Source: Parasedimentitalea maritima (GTDB lineage: Bacteria; Pseudomonadota; Alphaproteobacteria; Rhodobacterales; Rhodobacteraceae). Taken from it: a stretch of DNA of 64,000 nucleotides. This document shows, in pieces, positions 36,798-46,671 of the stretch (the stretch's first letter is position 1; every line of letters starts with the position of its first letter). The notes below the pieces were generated by a model. It made no database searches. It saw nothing but the letters and a program-made list of their open reading frames with translations, and was not told the origin of the DNA. The translations under genes were made by a program, and so were the position numbers. The stretch spans positions 62,001 to 126,000 of the forward strand of contig NZ_VAUA01000002.1 of NCBI RefSeq assembly GCF_005771405.1, read 5' to 3'.

Positions 36798-37163
36798 TCA
36801 CGGATCACAGGTTCCGTGGAACACAGCTGTCCCATCTACCAAACGCAATTGGGCGTCAGGGTTTCGAGGCTCCACGTCCCATTGGATGTTCGATGTGCCA
36901 TACCCTGCTTCCGACAGGCAATAAGTGACACCCGCGTGTTCGGCTGCCAACCGCGCGCCGTCCAGCGACAAGCCAGCATCCTTAACTTCGACAACAAAAT
37001 TTGCGCGCGAGACTTTCTTATCAACCGCCTTTGTTTTGACGCTAAATGGCACTCCATCATAGACGGGGCGCTTGCTCTTTGCCTTTTCACAGGCCGAAAG
37101 GGCAACAGCACCAAGCAGCAGCACTACAGGCAAAACAATTTTGCCAGAAAACTGATATTTCAT
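36798..37163 (-). CDS. Putative lipoprotein between nuoF and DUF5333
   Basis: 121 residues from the ATG at 37163; a GTG at 37175 overlapping the nuoF stop is an alternative that adds 4 residues. KYQFSGKIVLPVVLLLGAVALSACEK has a lipobox ending at LSAC. The mature domain holds two Cys (TYCLSEAGYG and FHGTCDP) likely to form a disulfide. No family recognised. Confidence 0.65.
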   Translation of the reverse strand: MKYQFSGKIVLPVVLLLGAVALSACEKAKSKRPVYDGVPFSVKTKAVDKKVSRANFVVEVKDAGLSLDGARLAAEHAGVTYCLSEAGYGTSNIQWDVEPRNPDAQLRLVDGTAVFHGTCDP

Positions 37164-37171
37164 AGCCCTGC

Positions 37172-38470
37172 TCACTCCGCCGCCATCGCGCCCATGCGGC
37201 CGGTCTTGTTGGCTTTGATGCGGTCTTCAATCTCTTCGCGGAAATTGCGGATCAGGCCCTGTATTGGCCATGCAGCCGCATCACCCAGTGCGCAGATCGT
37301 GTGGCCTTCGACCTGTTTGGTCACGTCCCATAGCATGTCGATCTCTTCGATCTCGGCCTCGCCTTTGACCAGACGGTCCATCACGCGCATCATCCAGCCG
37401 GTGCCTTCACGACACGGGGTACACTGGCCGCAGCTTTCGTGTTTGTAGAACTTGGCCAGACGCCAGATCGCTTTGATGATGTCGGTCTGCTTGTCCATAA
37501 CGATCACCGCCGCAGTCCCCAGACCCGAGCCCAGATCGTTGCGCAGATAATCAAAGTCCATAATCGCGTCGCGCATGTTTTCACCGCGTACACAAGGAAC
37601 CGAAGAGCCACCGGGGATAACGGCCAGCAGATTGTCCCAACCGCCCTTGATACCGCCACAGTGCTTGTCGATCAGCTCTTCGAACGAGATCGACATCGCC
37701 TCTTCGACAACGCAGGGATTATTAACGTGGCCAGAGATACCAAACAATTTGGTTCCGACGTTATTTGGGCGACCAAAGGAACTGAACCACTCGGGTCCGC
37801 GTCGCAGAATAGTTGGCACAACAGCGATAGATTCAACGTTGTTCACAGTCGATGGGCAGCCATACAGACCAGCACCAGCCGGGAACGGTGGCTTCATCCG
37901 GGGCATGCCCTTTTTGCCTTCAAGGCTTTCGATCAGTGCCGTTTCTTCACCGCAGATATAGGCCCCTGCCCCGTGGTGCAGGAACAGATCAAAGTCCCAG
38001 CCAGAGTTGGCAGCGTTCTTACCCAGCAGACCAGCGTCGTACGCTTCATCAATGGCGTTTTGCAGAGCTTCTTTTTCGCGGATGTATTCGCCGCGAATGT
38101 AGATGTAGCAGGTGTGGGCATTCATCGCGAAAGACGCAATCAGCGCACCTTCGATCAGCGTGTGCGGATCGTGGCGCATGATTTCGCGGTCTTTACAGGT
38201 GCCGGGCTCGGATTCATCAGCGTTGATGACCAGATAAGCAGGACGACCGTCGCTTTCTTTTGGCATGAACGACCACTTCAGGCCGGTGGGGAAACCCGCA
38301 CCGCCCCGACCACGCAGGCCAGAGTCTTTCATCGACTGCACGATCCAGTCACGCCCTTTGGCAAGGATTGCAGCGGTGCCATCCCAATGGCCCCGTGCCT
38401 GCGCACCTTTCAGCGTGCGATCATGCATACCGTAGAGGTTGGTAAAGATCCGGTCCTGGTCCTTCAGCAT
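37172..38470 (-). CDS. nuoF: NADH-quinone oxidoreductase subunit F
   Basis: 432 residues. [17 protein letters not shown] is the NADH/FMN loop, [19 protein letters not shown] the FMN-binding region, and [14 protein letters not shown] with a distal Cys (GHTICALGD) the ligand set of 4Fe-4S cluster N3. It oxidises NADH and passes electrons to FMN and the iron-sulfur chain. Six bases after DUF5337. Confidence 0.97.
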   Translation of the reverse strand: MLKDQDRIFTNLYGMHDRTLKGAQARGHWDGTAAILAKGRDWIVQSMKDSGLRGRGGAGFPTGLKWSFMPKESDGRPAYLVINADESEPGTCKDREIMRHDPHTLIEGALIASFAMNAHTCYIYIRGEYIREKEALQNAIDEAYDAGLLGKNAANSGWDFDLFLHHGAGAYICGEETALIESLEGKKGMPRMKPPFPAGAGLYGCPSTVNNVESIAVVPTILRRGPEWFSSFGRPNNVGTKLFGISGHVNNPCVVEEAMSISFEELIDKHCGGIKGGWDNLLAVIPGGSSVPCVRGENMRDAIMDFDYLRNDLGSGLGTAAVIVMDKQTDIIKAIWRLAKFYKHESCGQCTPCREGTGWMMRVMDRLVKGEAEIEEIDMLWDVTKQVEGHTICALGDAAAWPIQGLIRNFREEIEDRIKANKTGRMGAMAAE

Positions 38471-38476
38471 GTCTGC

Positions 38477-38704
38477 CTACCTTTGACTATCCTGGCGCAT
38501 GCGCCAGAGTTGAATAATGTTGACCACTGCATAAATCAGACCCGCCAGCGCGGCGAGATCGAACAGCAAAGCAAAGCGCCCCGGCAGTCCCAGAACGGGG
38601 CCGCCAACGAGAGACAAAACAATCCACGCAACCATCGTTCCGGCTATCACCAGAGAGATGTGGCGCCCCTTACGGGCAATGGCTTGGTCTTGTTCCTTGC
38701 TCAT
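38477..38704 (-). CDS. DUF5337-family small membrane protein inside nuo
   Basis: 75 residues: a charged N-terminus (EQDQAIARKGRHISLVIAG), two membrane helices (residues about 15-38 and 42-65), and a short basic end. This matches DUF5337, which is found beside nuoF in Rhodobacterales. It is 45 bases after nuoE. Function unknown; an assembly or lipid-contact role is only a guess. Confidence 0.75.
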   Translation of the reverse strand: MSKEQDQAIARKGRHISLVIAGTMVAWIVLSLVGGPVLGLPGRFALLFDLAALAGLIYAVVNIIQLWRMRQDSQR

Positions 38705-38749
38705 GTGGTCCTATGTGTCTTGATCTCCGCCCAATCGAGCGAAGAAGGA

Positions 38750-39919
38750 TTACTTGTCGTAGGTGCCTTCGTCTTTGGCACGTTTAGCAAATTCGGTTTC
38801 TTCACCAGCCGCTAGTTTTTTGGCCTGATCGATCCAACCGTCACGCTCAATACGGCCTTTGAAGGTCAGACGGGCATCAACCCAAGAGACCTCAGCCTCA
38901 CCCCAAGCCGCGACCTGATCAAAGTGGAAGAAGCCCAACTCGTTCAGTGTCTGCTCCAGTTTGGGGCCAACACCCTTCAGTAGCTTCAAATCATCAGCCT
39001 TACCGTCGCGCGCCGCCTTCAGAACTTCGGGCTCTGCTTCGGCAATTGCCGGAGCATCAGCCTTGGGCGCAGCAGTCTTTTTAACTGGTGCAGCTTTCTT
39101 AGCAGGCTTGGCAGCCTTCTTAGCCTCTTCGGCCTGCTTGGCAGCGGGTTTTGGAGTTGCAGGTGCCGGAGGGGTCGGAGCCTCTGCTGCGCGCCCCGCA
39201 ACAACGCCATCTTTGCCAACCCAAGGGGTCAGCAATGGGACTTCGTCACCCTGAATACGTTTGACAGTGTCGCCAATGTCCGACGCCAGCTGTACGCTTG
39301 CGTTATATTTGGTCTTACCGCTTTCGTATTCTTGCAACGTAGTCAGGCCAGACAGCGGCTCTGAGCTATAGCGACCATTCTGCGGGCCAGGTGTCGGAAC
39401 CTTACCAGCATTCAGCTCGTCCAGCAGCTTGGTAAAGCTCGCGGCAGTCAGGTCTTCGTAGTAATCTTTGCCGATCTGCGCCATCGGCGCATTGGTGCAA
39501 GAGCCGAGACACTCGACCTCTTCCCAGGAAAATTTACCATCCGTCGACACTTCATGTGGCTTGTTGGCGATTTTCTCTTGGCAGACAGCTACCAGATCTT
39601 CAGCACCACAGATCATGCAGGACGTCGTACCGCAGATCTGAATGTGAGCAACCGAGCCAACCGGCTGCAGCTGGAACATGAAGTAGAACGAGGCCACTTC
39701 AAGCACGCGGATATAGGACATACCCAACATGTCGGCGACCAGTTCGATGGCGGGTTTCGACAACCAGCCCTCTTGCTCCTGCGCACGCCATAGCAGCGGA
39801 ATAACCGCCGAGGCCTGACGGCCATCAGGGTATTTGGTGATCTGCCCTTCGGCCCAAGCCAGATTGGCCGGGGTAAAGGCGAAACTATCGGGTTGTTCAG
39901 AGTGAAGACGGCGCAGCAT
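38750..39919 (-). CDS. nuoE: NADH-quinone oxidoreductase subunit E with long C-terminal extension
   Basis: 389 residues. The first 180 or so are a normal NuoE: thioredoxin-like 2Fe-2S domain with [14 protein letters not shown] and [13 protein letters not shown] (cluster N1a). E. coli NuoE is only about 166 residues. Beyond that come a charged segment, an Ala/Lys/Pro-rich histone-like linker (about 245-300), and from about 309 a helix-hairpin-helix-like unit ([19 protein letters not shown]) and a helical end. The HhH-like unit resembles domains found at the ends of various alphaproteobacterial proteins, and such extended NuoE proteins are known in Rhodobacterales. The purpose of the extension is not known. 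Confidence 0.95.
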   Translation of the reverse strand: MLRRLHSEQPDSFAFTPANLAWAEGQITKYPDGRQASAVIPLLWRAQEQEGWLSKPAIELVADMLGMSYIRVLEVASFYFMFQLQPVGSVAHIQICGTTSCMICGAEDLVAVCQEKIANKPHEVSTDGKFSWEEVECLGSCTNAPMAQIGKDYYEDLTAASFTKLLDELNAGKVPTPGPQNGRYSSEPLSGLTTLQEYESGKTKYNASVQLASDIGDTVKRIQGDEVPLLTPWVGKDGVVAGRAAEAPTPPAPATPKPAAKQAEEAKKAAKPAKKAAPVKKTAAPKADAPAIAEAEPEVLKAARDGKADDLKLLKGVGPKLEQTLNELGFFHFDQVAAWGEAEVSWVDARLTFKGRIERDGWIDQAKKLAAGEETEFAKRAKDEGTYDK

Positions 39920-39942
39920 TAGATCGTCTTTCCGTGTTTGGT

Positions 39943-39988
39943 GCCCGCAAAGATACCTTCGGCGGGCGTATTTTCAGCAAAAAGAAGC
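39943..39988. repeat. Hairpin and short intergenic motif between nuoD and nuoE
   Basis: GCCCGC (39943-39948) pairs with GCGGGC (39962-39967). It is followed at 39968 by GTATTTTCAGCAAAAAGAAG, which almost repeats on the opposite strand at 44672 as GTATTTTAGCAAAAAGAAAC. The 88-base gap holds no gene. The motif is likely a small dispersed element or processing site. Confidence 0.4.
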
Positions 39989-40007
39989 GGAGAAAGAGAA
40001 GCGTAAA

Positions 40008-41225
40008 TCAACGGTCAATCTCTCCGAACACAACGTCCATGGTGCCGATGATCGCGGCGACATCAGCCAGTTGGTGGCCGCCTGCGATATAGTCCATAGC
40101 CTGCAGGTGCAGGAACCCAGGCGCGCGGATTTTGCTGCGGTAGGGTTTGTTCGACCCGTCAGCAACCAGATAGACACCAAATTCCCCTTTGGGAGCCTCA
40201 ACAGCAGCGTAGACTTCACCGGCAGGCACGTGGAATCCTTCGGTATAAAGCTTAAAGTGGTGGATCAAGCTTTCCATCGACGTCTTCATATCGCCGCGCT
40301 TGGGCGGGCTCAGCTTGCCACGGGCGATCACATCACCGGGACAGTCACGCAGCTTGGCAACACATTGACGGATGATCGAGATCGACTGACGCATTTCTTC
40401 CATGCGAACCAGATAGCGGTCATAGCAATCCCCGTTTTTGCCAACGGGGATCTCGAAATCAAACTCGTTGTAGCATTCATAGGGCTGCGAGCGACGCAGA
40501 TCCCAAGCCAGACCAGACCCACGGACCATCACGCCCGAGAAGCCATAGTCCAGAATATCCTGCTCGCTGACCACGCCAATGTCGCAGTTCCGCTGTTTAA
40601 AGATCCGGTTTTCGGTCAGCAGGTCGTCGATATCTTGCAGACGCGCAGGGAATTCGTGGCTCCAGGCTTCGATATCGTCGATCAGCGCATCGGGTATGTC
40701 CTGATGGACACCACCGGGCCGGAAATAGGCTGCGTGCAGACGGGCACCACAGGCGCGCTCGTAGAACACCATCAGCTTTTCGCGCTCTTCAAAGCCCCAG
40801 AGTGGCGGCGTCAGAGCGCCAACATCCATCGCCTGAGTGGTCACGTTCAGCAGGTGGTTCAGAATACGACCGATTTCAGAGTATAGCACGCGGATCAGCG
40901 AGCCACGGCGTGGAACCTCGACGCCGGTCAGCTTTTCAATCGCCAGACACCATGCATGTTCCTGGTTCATCGGCGCCACATAGTCGAGGCGGTCGAAGTA
41001 CGGCAGGTTCTGCAAGTAGGTGCGGCTTTCCATCAGCTTTTCGGTGCCACGGTGCAGCAGGCCGATGTGCGGATCGCAGCGCTCAACAATCTCGCCGTCC
41101 AGCTCCAGAACCAGACGCAGCACGCCGTGTGCCGCCGGGTGCTGAGGACCAAAGTTGATGTTGAAGTTACGGATTTTCTGTTCGCCGGCTTGGGCGTCGT
41201 CGAAACCTTTGGAGCCGTCCATCAT
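40008..41225 (-). CDS. nuoD: NADH-quinone oxidoreductase subunit D
   Basis: 405 residues of the 49-kDa subunit family: [17 protein letters not shown] at the N-terminus carries the quinone-binding His, and GDYDRY-type and the C-terminal FGEIDR end are as expected. With NuoB it forms the quinone-binding site. Tandem ATGs at 41225 and 41222 both follow GGAGG; the first overlaps the nuoC stop. Confidence 0.97.
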   Translation of the reverse strand: MMDGSKGFDDAQAGEQKIRNFNINFGPQHPAAHGVLRLVLELDGEIVERCDPHIGLLHRGTEKLMESRTYLQNLPYFDRLDYVAPMNQEHAWCLAIEKLTGVEVPRRGSLIRVLYSEIGRILNHLLNVTTQAMDVGALTPPLWGFEEREKLMVFYERACGARLHAAYFRPGGVHQDIPDALIDDIEAWSHEFPARLQDIDDLLTENRIFKQRNCDIGVVSEQDILDYGFSGVMVRGSGLAWDLRRSQPYECYNEFDFEIPVGKNGDCYDRYLVRMEEMRQSISIIRQCVAKLRDCPGDVIARGKLSPPKRGDMKTSMESLIHHFKLYTEGFHVPAGEVYAAVEAPKGEFGVYLVADGSNKPYRSKIRAPGFLHLQAMDYIAGGHQLADVAAIIGTMDVVFGEIDR

Positions 41226-41830
41226 TTCGCCTCCTCTTTCTTTTCGTCGCCCGGCAGGATGTATTCAGCACCCTCCCATGGGCTCATGAAATCAAACTGG
41301 CGGTATTCCTGCACCAAGCTGACCGGTTCATACACAACGCGCTTTTGCGCCTCGTCATAGCGAACTTCGGTATAGCCGGTGGTTGGGAAATCCTTGCGCA
41401 GTGGATGGCCGCGAAAGCCATAATCGGTCAGGATGCGGCGCAGATCCGGGTGGCCGGTGAACAAGATGCCGAACATGTCGTAGACTTCACGCTCGAACCA
41501 GTTAGCCGAGGGGTGAATGTCAACAATCGACGGCACCATTTCGTCCTCGCGCACCGAAACCCGCAGACGGATGCGGTGGTTCTGGTACATCGACAGGAAG
41601 TGATAGACCACGTCGAAGCGCTTGGCGCGTTCAGGGTAGTCAACGCCAGTGATGTCTACCAAAGACGAGAACTTGCAAGTTTGGTCAGTCTTTAGGAAAT
41701 CAACAAACCCGGTGATATTGGCCGGAGCCACATCAACATTCAGTTCGTCATGGGTGATATCCCATCCCAGCACGCAATCCGGGCGTTTCTGTTCCAGATA
41801 AGAGCCAAGCTCTTTCAGCGCATCAGTCAT
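41222..41830 (-). CDS. nuoC: NADH-quinone oxidoreductase subunit C
   Basis: 202 residues from the ATG at 41830 (GGAG 8 bases upstream). The 30-kDa subunit signature [37 protein letters not shown] is intact. It binds NuoD in the peripheral arm. Separate from NuoD here, unlike the fused NuoCD of E. coli. Confidence 0.97.
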   Translation of the reverse strand: MTDALKELGSYLEQKRPDCVLGWDITHDELNVDVAPANITGFVDFLKTDQTCKFSSLVDITGVDYPERAKRFDVVYHFLSMYQNHRIRLRVSVREDEMVPSIVDIHPSANWFEREVYDMFGILFTGHPDLRRILTDYGFRGHPLRKDFPTTGYTEVRYDEAQKRVVYEPVSLVQEYRQFDFMSPWEGAEYILPGDEKKEEAK

Positions 41831-41855
41831 CAATTACTCTCCAACTCAGCGCCAA

Positions 41856-42389
41856 TCAGCGCACCAGTGTGCCAGTGCGGCGAATTTTGCGTTGTAGCTG
41901 CATCAGACCATAGAGCAGCGCCTCAGCCGTCGGCGGGCAGCCAGGTACATAGATATCTACAGGCACGATACGATCACAGCCGCGTACAACCGAATAGCTG
42001 TAGTGATAGTAGCCACCGCCATTTGCACAGGAGCCCATCGAGATCACATAGCGTGGTTCGGGCATCTGGTCATAGACCTTGCGCAGCGCAGGAGCCATCT
42101 TGTTGGTCAGAGTACCCGCAACAATCATCACGTCCGACTGACGTGGGGAGGCGCGTGGCGCAATACCAAAACGTTCCGCATCATACCGCGGCATCGAGGT
42201 ATGCATCATCTCAACCGCACAACAAGCCAGGCCAAAAGTCATCCAGTGCAAGCTGCCGGTGCGGGCCCAGTTGATGATGTCTTCGGCTGAGGTCAGCAGA
42301 AAGCCCTTGTCCTGCAATTCAGCATTCAGCGCCTGGGTGACAATTTCCTTGTCGACACCTGCCGTATTGGCTCCGGTCATCACTCCCAT
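41856..42389 (-). CDS. nuoB: NADH-quinone oxidoreductase subunit B
   Basis: 177 residues from the ATG at 42389 (AAGGGG 7 bases upstream, inside nuoA); an ATG at 42380 is an alternative. The N2 cluster ligands are in [26 protein letters not shown] and [13 protein letters not shown]. It receives electrons from NuoI and hands them to quinone. Overlaps nuoA by 10 bases. Confidence 0.97.
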   Translation of the reverse strand: MGVMTGANTAGVDKEIVTQALNAELQDKGFLLTSAEDIINWARTGSLHWMTFGLACCAVEMMHTSMPRYDAERFGIAPRASPRQSDVMIVAGTLTNKMAPALRKVYDQMPEPRYVISMGSCANGGGYYHYSYSVVRGCDRIVPVDIYVPGCPPTAEALLYGLMQLQRKIRRTGTLVR

Positions 42390-42745
42390 TCCAGGGCCCC
42401 TTTTTTCCACTCATAGGCAAAGCCAATGGTCAAAACGCCCAAGAAGACCATCATCGACCAGAAGCCAGTCATGCTGATGTCCTTGAAGCCCACGGCCCAG
42501 GGAAACAGAAAGGCGATTTCCAGATCAAAAATGATGAAAAGAATCGACACCAGATAGAATCGGACATCAAATTTCATTCGCGCATCATCAAAGGCATTGA
42601 ATCCGCATTCATAAGCACTAACTTTTTCTGGGTCTGGATTGCGAACTGCCAGCACAACTGCTGCCAGAATGAGCACAATTCCAAGGCCGACCGCTACGGC
42701 CAGAAACACCAGGATCGGGAGGTATTCCCGCAACATCTCTTCCAC
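42380..42745 (-). CDS. nuoA: NADH-quinone oxidoreductase subunit A
   Basis: 121 residues from a GTG at 42745, chosen because AAAGGAG sits 7 bases upstream and homology begins there; a longer open frame to 42880 is not supported. Three membrane helices and the conserved loop [25 protein letters not shown], whose Cys is the switch loop near the quinone site. First nuo gene; the promoter should lie in 42746-42920. Confidence 0.96.
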   Translation of the reverse strand: MEEMLREYLPILVFLAVAVGLGIVLILAAVVLAVRNPDPEKVSAYECGFNAFDDARMKFDVRFYLVSILFIIFDLEIAFLFPWAVGFKDISMTGFWSMMVFLGVLTIGFAYEWKKGALEWE

Positions 42746-42927
42746 GAGTGGCTCCTTTCCTGCGCGCGGGTTCCTGCGCGCCGTCAATTGGCGTGTTGAC
42801 TTTCGCCTGTGTCTACTCTCGCGCTTTGGCATCGTCAACACAGGCAATGGCTTTGTAAGCAGTTGAATCGCCACTGACACGCATTTTTTCTACATTCGAT
42901 AAAATGAATGAGTAAGTATTAAAACCC

Positions 42928-42947
42928 GGCCAAAAACGTCAGGCCGA
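42928..42947 (-). terminator. Putative terminator of the liu operon
   Basis: CGGCC (42928-42932) and GGCCG (42943-42947) pair across a 10-base A-rich loop; on the minus strand this is followed by GGGTTTTAAT. It lies 29 bases past the enoyl-CoA hydratase stop. Confidence 0.5.
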
Positions 42948-42975
42948 GATACATATTTTATTGGGCCGACCAGAT

Positions 42976-43755
42976 TTATTGCCAGCTCGGCTTTCGTTTC
43001 TCAAAAAAAGCTCCGATCCCTTCAGCGGCCTCTGCAGTTTCCCAGCGTGACACCAACGCCCCAATCGTATGGTCAATAACGCTGTCATCGATACGGGGAC
43101 CAAGATCACGGGCCAGTTGTTTTGCTGCGGCAACCGCGCCAGGCGCGCAGCTTAAATAGGGCAAAACCTCTGCCTCCACTGCATCTGCCAATTGGTCCGC
43201 TGGTACAATTTTGCTCAGCAACCCAAGTTCAACAGCTTCTACTGCACCAAACAATCGCGCTGACATGAAAACCCGACGCGCCCGCGCTTCGCCCATTCGG
43301 GCCAGCACATAGGGGCCGATCGTCGCTGGAATGATTCCCAGTTTGGTTTCCGTCAGTCCCATTTTCAAATGATCCACGCCAATAGCCACATCACAAACAG
43401 AGGCCATGCCAACACCGCCGCCAAAGGCATTTCCTTGCAAGGCCCCAATCAATGGCTTGGGCAAGGTGTTTAATGCCTGCAGCATTTCAGCCAGCTTTCG
43501 CGCTTCAACAAACCGAGTCGCCGAATCTGCCGCCATCTGCGCTTGCATCCAAGACAAGTCACCGCCTGCACAGAAGCTCTTGCCAGTGCCAGTCAGGATC
43601 ACCACGCGGATAGTATCATCCTGTGCCATCTGCAAAGCAGCAGTGGTCAGTTCATCTATCATCTCGCCGGACATAGCGTTGTGTTTGTTCGCCCTATCCA
43701 AGGTTAGTGTCGCCACCCCACGCGAATCCGTGGCCACAGTGATTGTGTTGAACAT
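42976..43755 (-). CDS. liuC: Enoyl-CoA hydratase family, likely methylglutaconyl-CoA hydratase
   Basis: 259 residues of the crotonase fold: GTGKSFCAGGDLSWMQAQ (oxyanion region), GALQGNAFGGGVGMASVCDVAIG, ETKLGIIPATIGPYVLARMGE with the catalytic Glu. Position in the leucine degradation cluster, next to HMG-CoA lyase and methylcrotonyl-CoA carboxylase, points to hydration of 3-methylglutaconyl-CoA to HMG-CoA. Sequence alone gives only the crotonase family; the specific call is from context. Confidence 0.88.
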   Translation of the reverse strand: MFNTITVATDSRGVATLTLDRANKHNAMSGEMIDELTTAALQMAQDDTIRVVILTGTGKSFCAGGDLSWMQAQMAADSATRFVEARKLAEMLQALNTLPKPLIGALQGNAFGGGVGMASVCDVAIGVDHLKMGLTETKLGIIPATIGPYVLARMGEARARRVFMSARLFGAVEAVELGLLSKIVPADQLADAVEAEVLPYLSCAPGAVAAAKQLARDLGPRIDDSVIDHTIGALVSRWETAEAAEGIGAFFEKRKPSWQ

Positions 43756-43795
43756 TCGTTTTCCTGTAGTTTATCGTTGAGACCGTTGCGCCGCT

Positions 43796-44650
43796 TCAGC
43801 CGCTTCGCATGGCGCGCGCCATTTCAGCCGCCTTCACCAGCACATCCCCGTCCAGCCCGGTTTCATACCCTAGCCGTGTCAGATGCTCGTGCACCAGTTC
43901 GGTGGCAACATTGCCTGACGCTCCCGGTGCAAACGGACAGCCCCCCAGACCGCCCACAGCGGCGTCAAACACCCGCACGCCCATTGCCAGCGCGGCATCG
44001 ATGTTATCAATTGCCCGCCCCGCTGTGTCATGAAAATGCCCTGCCAGCCGGGTTGCGGGCACCGCTTCGCGCACCGCCAGTAGCATACGAGCCACTGAGT
44101 CCGGAGTAGCTTGGCCCAGCGTATCGCCCAATGAAATTTCGTAGCAGCCCTGTGCAAACAAATGATCCGCCAGCTCAGCGACTTTTTCAGGCGCCACTGC
44201 GCCGTCATAGGGACAGTCGGTCACGCATGAGATGTAGCCGCGCACCGGAAGGTCAATATGACGGGCGGCCTCTAAGATCGGTTCAAACCGCTCTATCGAT
44301 TCTGCAATTGAAGCGTTGATATTGGCCTGCGAGAATCCTTCGGACGCCGAGGCAAACACCGCGATCTCATCTGCGCCAGCAGATATCGCCGCATCGTACC
44401 CCCGCATGTTTGGCGTCAGCGCAGCATAGCGAATTCCCTTGGCACGTTTGATACCAGCCAGCACTTCACCACTGCCCGCCATCTGCGGCACTCTTTTGGG
44501 TGAAACAAAGCTGGCCACTTCAATCCGGTTGAACCCGGCTTGGCTCAGGCAGTCCACCAAGGCCAGTTTTTCAGCAACAGGGATTTCACGTTTTTCATTT
44601 TGCAGACCATCGCGCGGCCCAACTTCAAAAATCTCGACCCTATCACCCAT
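43796..44650 (-). CDS. liuE: Hydroxymethylglutaryl-CoA lyase
   Basis: 284 residues of the DRE-TIM HMG-CoA lyase family: EVGPRDGLQNEKR at the N-terminus, ASFVSPKRVPQMA, YISCVTDCPYDG, SLGDTLGQATP and HFHDT, and the flexible-loop GGLGGCPFAPGASGN with the active-site Cys. It cleaves HMG-CoA to acetyl-CoA and acetoacetate, the last step of leucine breakdown. Confidence 0.95.
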   Translation of the reverse strand: MGDRVEIFEVGPRDGLQNEKREIPVAEKLALVDCLSQAGFNRIEVASFVSPKRVPQMAGSGEVLAGIKRAKGIRYAALTPNMRGYDAAISAGADEIAVFASASEGFSQANINASIAESIERFEPILEAARHIDLPVRGYISCVTDCPYDGAVAPEKVAELADHLFAQGCYEISLGDTLGQATPDSVARMLLAVREAVPATRLAGHFHDTAGRAIDNIDAALAMGVRVFDAAVGGLGGCPFAPGASGNVATELVHEHLTRLGYETGLDGDVLVKAAEMARAMRSG

Positions 44651-44671
44651 GCTCAGGCTCCCTGTTTCTTT

Positions 44672-44728
44672 TTGCTAAAATACTCATTTCCCGACTCTCA
44701 GCCTGCGTTCCCTTCACTGTTTTAGCAA
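44672..44728. repeat. 9-bp inverted repeat between carboxylase and lyase genes
   Basis: TTGCTAAAA (44672-44680) and TTTTAGCAA (44720-44728) are exact reverse complements 39 bases apart, filling most of the 80-base gap just after the mccA stop. The first arm is part of the short motif shared with 39968-39988. It may act as an mRNA stabiliser or processing signal. Confidence 0.4.
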
Positions 44729-44730
44729 GG

Positions 44731-46671
44731 TTATTCGCCTTCGTCCTGTAACCGGACCAATGCCGCTCCCGCTTCGACCTGGTCGCCAGAGGCCGCCAGA
44801 ACCTCAGCCACCACCCCATCACGGGCGGCAAGAAGCGCATGTTCCATCTTCATGGCCTCCAGCACTGCCAGGCGATCTCCTTCGGCCACCACTTGCCCTG
44901 CCTTGGCAAACACAGCCTTGACCAATCCCGGCATCGGCGCCTCAATAACGTTGGTGTCACCTCCGGCTCGCGCGTCGCGATCCAACGGATCGACAACATC
45001 GAATGCCAGTCCATATCCATCGAAAACGGTGATAGCGCCACCCGAGTGAGTAACATCGGGCATCAGACGACTGCCTATGATCCAGCTTTCACCACGGCGG
45101 CTCACCACCACTTTTTCGCCTGCAATATGCCAAAGTTGCCGATCTTTGCCGTCCACTTCAACTTCCGCTTCGAACTCCTCCCCTTGCAGGCTCAGCGTTA
45201 CCGCCCGGCGCAACGACGACCACAGCGTAAAACCACTGTCAGACATCGGTTCAATCAAGTTCAGTGCAGCCATACCTGCTGCCACCCTATGAAAAGGCTC
45301 GACCACTGGTGCGGCTGCCAATGCATCGAGGTCCCGGGCAATCAGCCCCGTATCGACTTCACCACGGGCAAAGCCCTGATGTCCGGCCAAGGCCCCCAGA
45401 AAGGCGAGATTGGTCACAGTTCCCCCAACCTGGGTTCCCTCCAGCGCCCGGCTCAACCGGGCCAGTGCCACCGCACGCGTCGGACCATGTACAATGACTT
45501 TTGAAATCATCGGGTCATACCAGGGGCTGATCGTGTCACCTGCCCGCACGCCGCTGTCGGCCCGGCACTCAGCAGGGAATTGCAAATGGGTCAAAGTACC
45601 CGTGGCGGGTAGAAACCCTTTGGGCACATCCTCAGCGTACAACCGCGCTTCAAAGGCATGCCCATTGATCGTCAGATCGTCTTGGCGTTTTGGCAGGCGT
45701 TCACCTGCTGCCACACGCAGCTGCCACTCCACCAGATCTACACCGGTGATGGCTTCGGTTACCGGGTGTTCCACCTGCAAGCGAGTGTTCATTTCCATGA
45801 ACCAGAACCCATCAGCGCGCAGGCCGTGCGACCCATCCACGATAAATTCGACTGTGCCTGCGCCCTTATAGCCAATTGCCTCAGCCGCGCGGACACCCGC
45901 CTGCCCCATTGCAGCCCGCATCTCCTGCGTCATCCCCGGCGCTGGGGCTTCCTCAATCACCTTTTGATGGCGTCGTTGCAAAGAACAATCACGCTCAAAT
46001 AGATGTACGGCATGGGTTCCGTCGCCAAACACCTGAATTTCAATATGACGCGGTTGCTGGATATATTTTTCAACCAACACATCAGGATTGCCAAAGGCGG
46101 TGATTGCTTCGCTACGGGCACTTTCCAGCGCCTCCATGAAGTCCGCGGCTCGCTCGACCAGCCGCATCCCCTTGCCACCGCCACCAGCCACCGCTTTGAT
46201 CAGTACCGGGTAACCAATGCCGTCCGCTGCGCCTGACAGGTGCTCGCTATCTTGATTGGTCCCGTGATAGCCCGGCACCACTGGCACGCCTGCCTTCTCC
46301 ATCAGAACCTTGGCGGCATCTTTCAGGCCCATGGCCCGGATCGCGTCCGCAGAAGGCCCGATAAAGGTCAGCCCAGCCGCCTCAACCGCATCGACAAATT
46401 CCGGGTTCTCGGACAAGAACCCATATCCAGGGTGAATTGCCTGAGCGCCACATTGTTGCGCTGCCGCAATGATCTCATCGCCCAACAAATAACTATCCGC
46501 TGGCGATGGACCATGGCCTATATGATAGGCCTCATCTGCCATAGCCACGTGTTTCGAATCCCGGTCAGCATCGGAATAGACTGCTACGGTTCTTACCCCC
46601 ATGGCACGGGCTGTTTCCATCACGCGGCAGGCGATTTCGCCTCGGTTGGCTATCAGGATTTTGTCAAACAT
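44731..46671 (-). CDS. liuD: Methylcrotonyl-CoA carboxylase biotin-containing alpha subunit
   Basis: 646 residues: N-terminal biotin carboxylase (IANRGEIACRV, KAVAGGGGKGMRLV, ERDCSLQRRHQKVIEEAP, FMEMNTRLQVEHPVTE) and C-terminal BCCP domain with the biotin attachment motif EAMKMEH, preceded by the conserved EAPMPGLV. With the beta subunit it carboxylates 3-methylcrotonyl-CoA. Specificity is inferred from the partner gene and cluster. BirA at 24840 can biotinylate it. The start overlaps the hypothetical gene upstream by 8 bases. Confidence 0.95.
   Translation of the reverse strand: MFDKILIANRGEIACRVMETARAMGVRTVAVYSDADRDSKHVAMADEAYHIGHGPSPADSYLLGDEIIAAAQQCGAQAIHPGYGFLSENPEFVDAVEAAGLTFIGPSADAIRAMGLKDAAKVLMEKAGVPVVPGYHGTNQDSEHLSGAADGIGYPVLIKAVAGGGGKGMRLVERAADFMEALESARSEAITAFGNPDVLVEKYIQQPRHIEIQVFGDGTHAVHLFERDCSLQRRHQKVIEEAPAPGMTQEMRAAMGQAGVRAAEAIGYKGAGTVEFIVDGSHGLRADGFWFMEMNTRLQVEHPVTEAITGVDLVEWQLRVAAGERLPKRQDDLTINGHAFEARLYAEDVPKGFLPATGTLTHLQFPAECRADSGVRAGDTISPWYDPMISKVIVHGPTRAVALARLSRALEGTQVGGTVTNLAFLGALAGHQGFARGEVDTGLIARDLDALAAAPVVEPFHRVAAGMAALNLIEPMSDSGFTLWSSLRRAVTLSLQGEEFEAEVEVDGKDRQLWHIAGEKVVVSRRGESWIIGSRLMPDVTHSGGAITVFDGYGLAFDVVDPLDRDARAGGDTNVIEAPMPGLVKAVFAKAGQVVAEGDRLAVLEAMKMEHALLAARDGVVAEVLAASGDQVEAGAALVRLQDEGE

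Noticed and set aside
37439-38815. 458-residue plus-strand open frame opposite nuoF and neighbours
   Set aside because: Antisense to nuoF, DUF5337 and nuoE; composition is that of a shadow frame.
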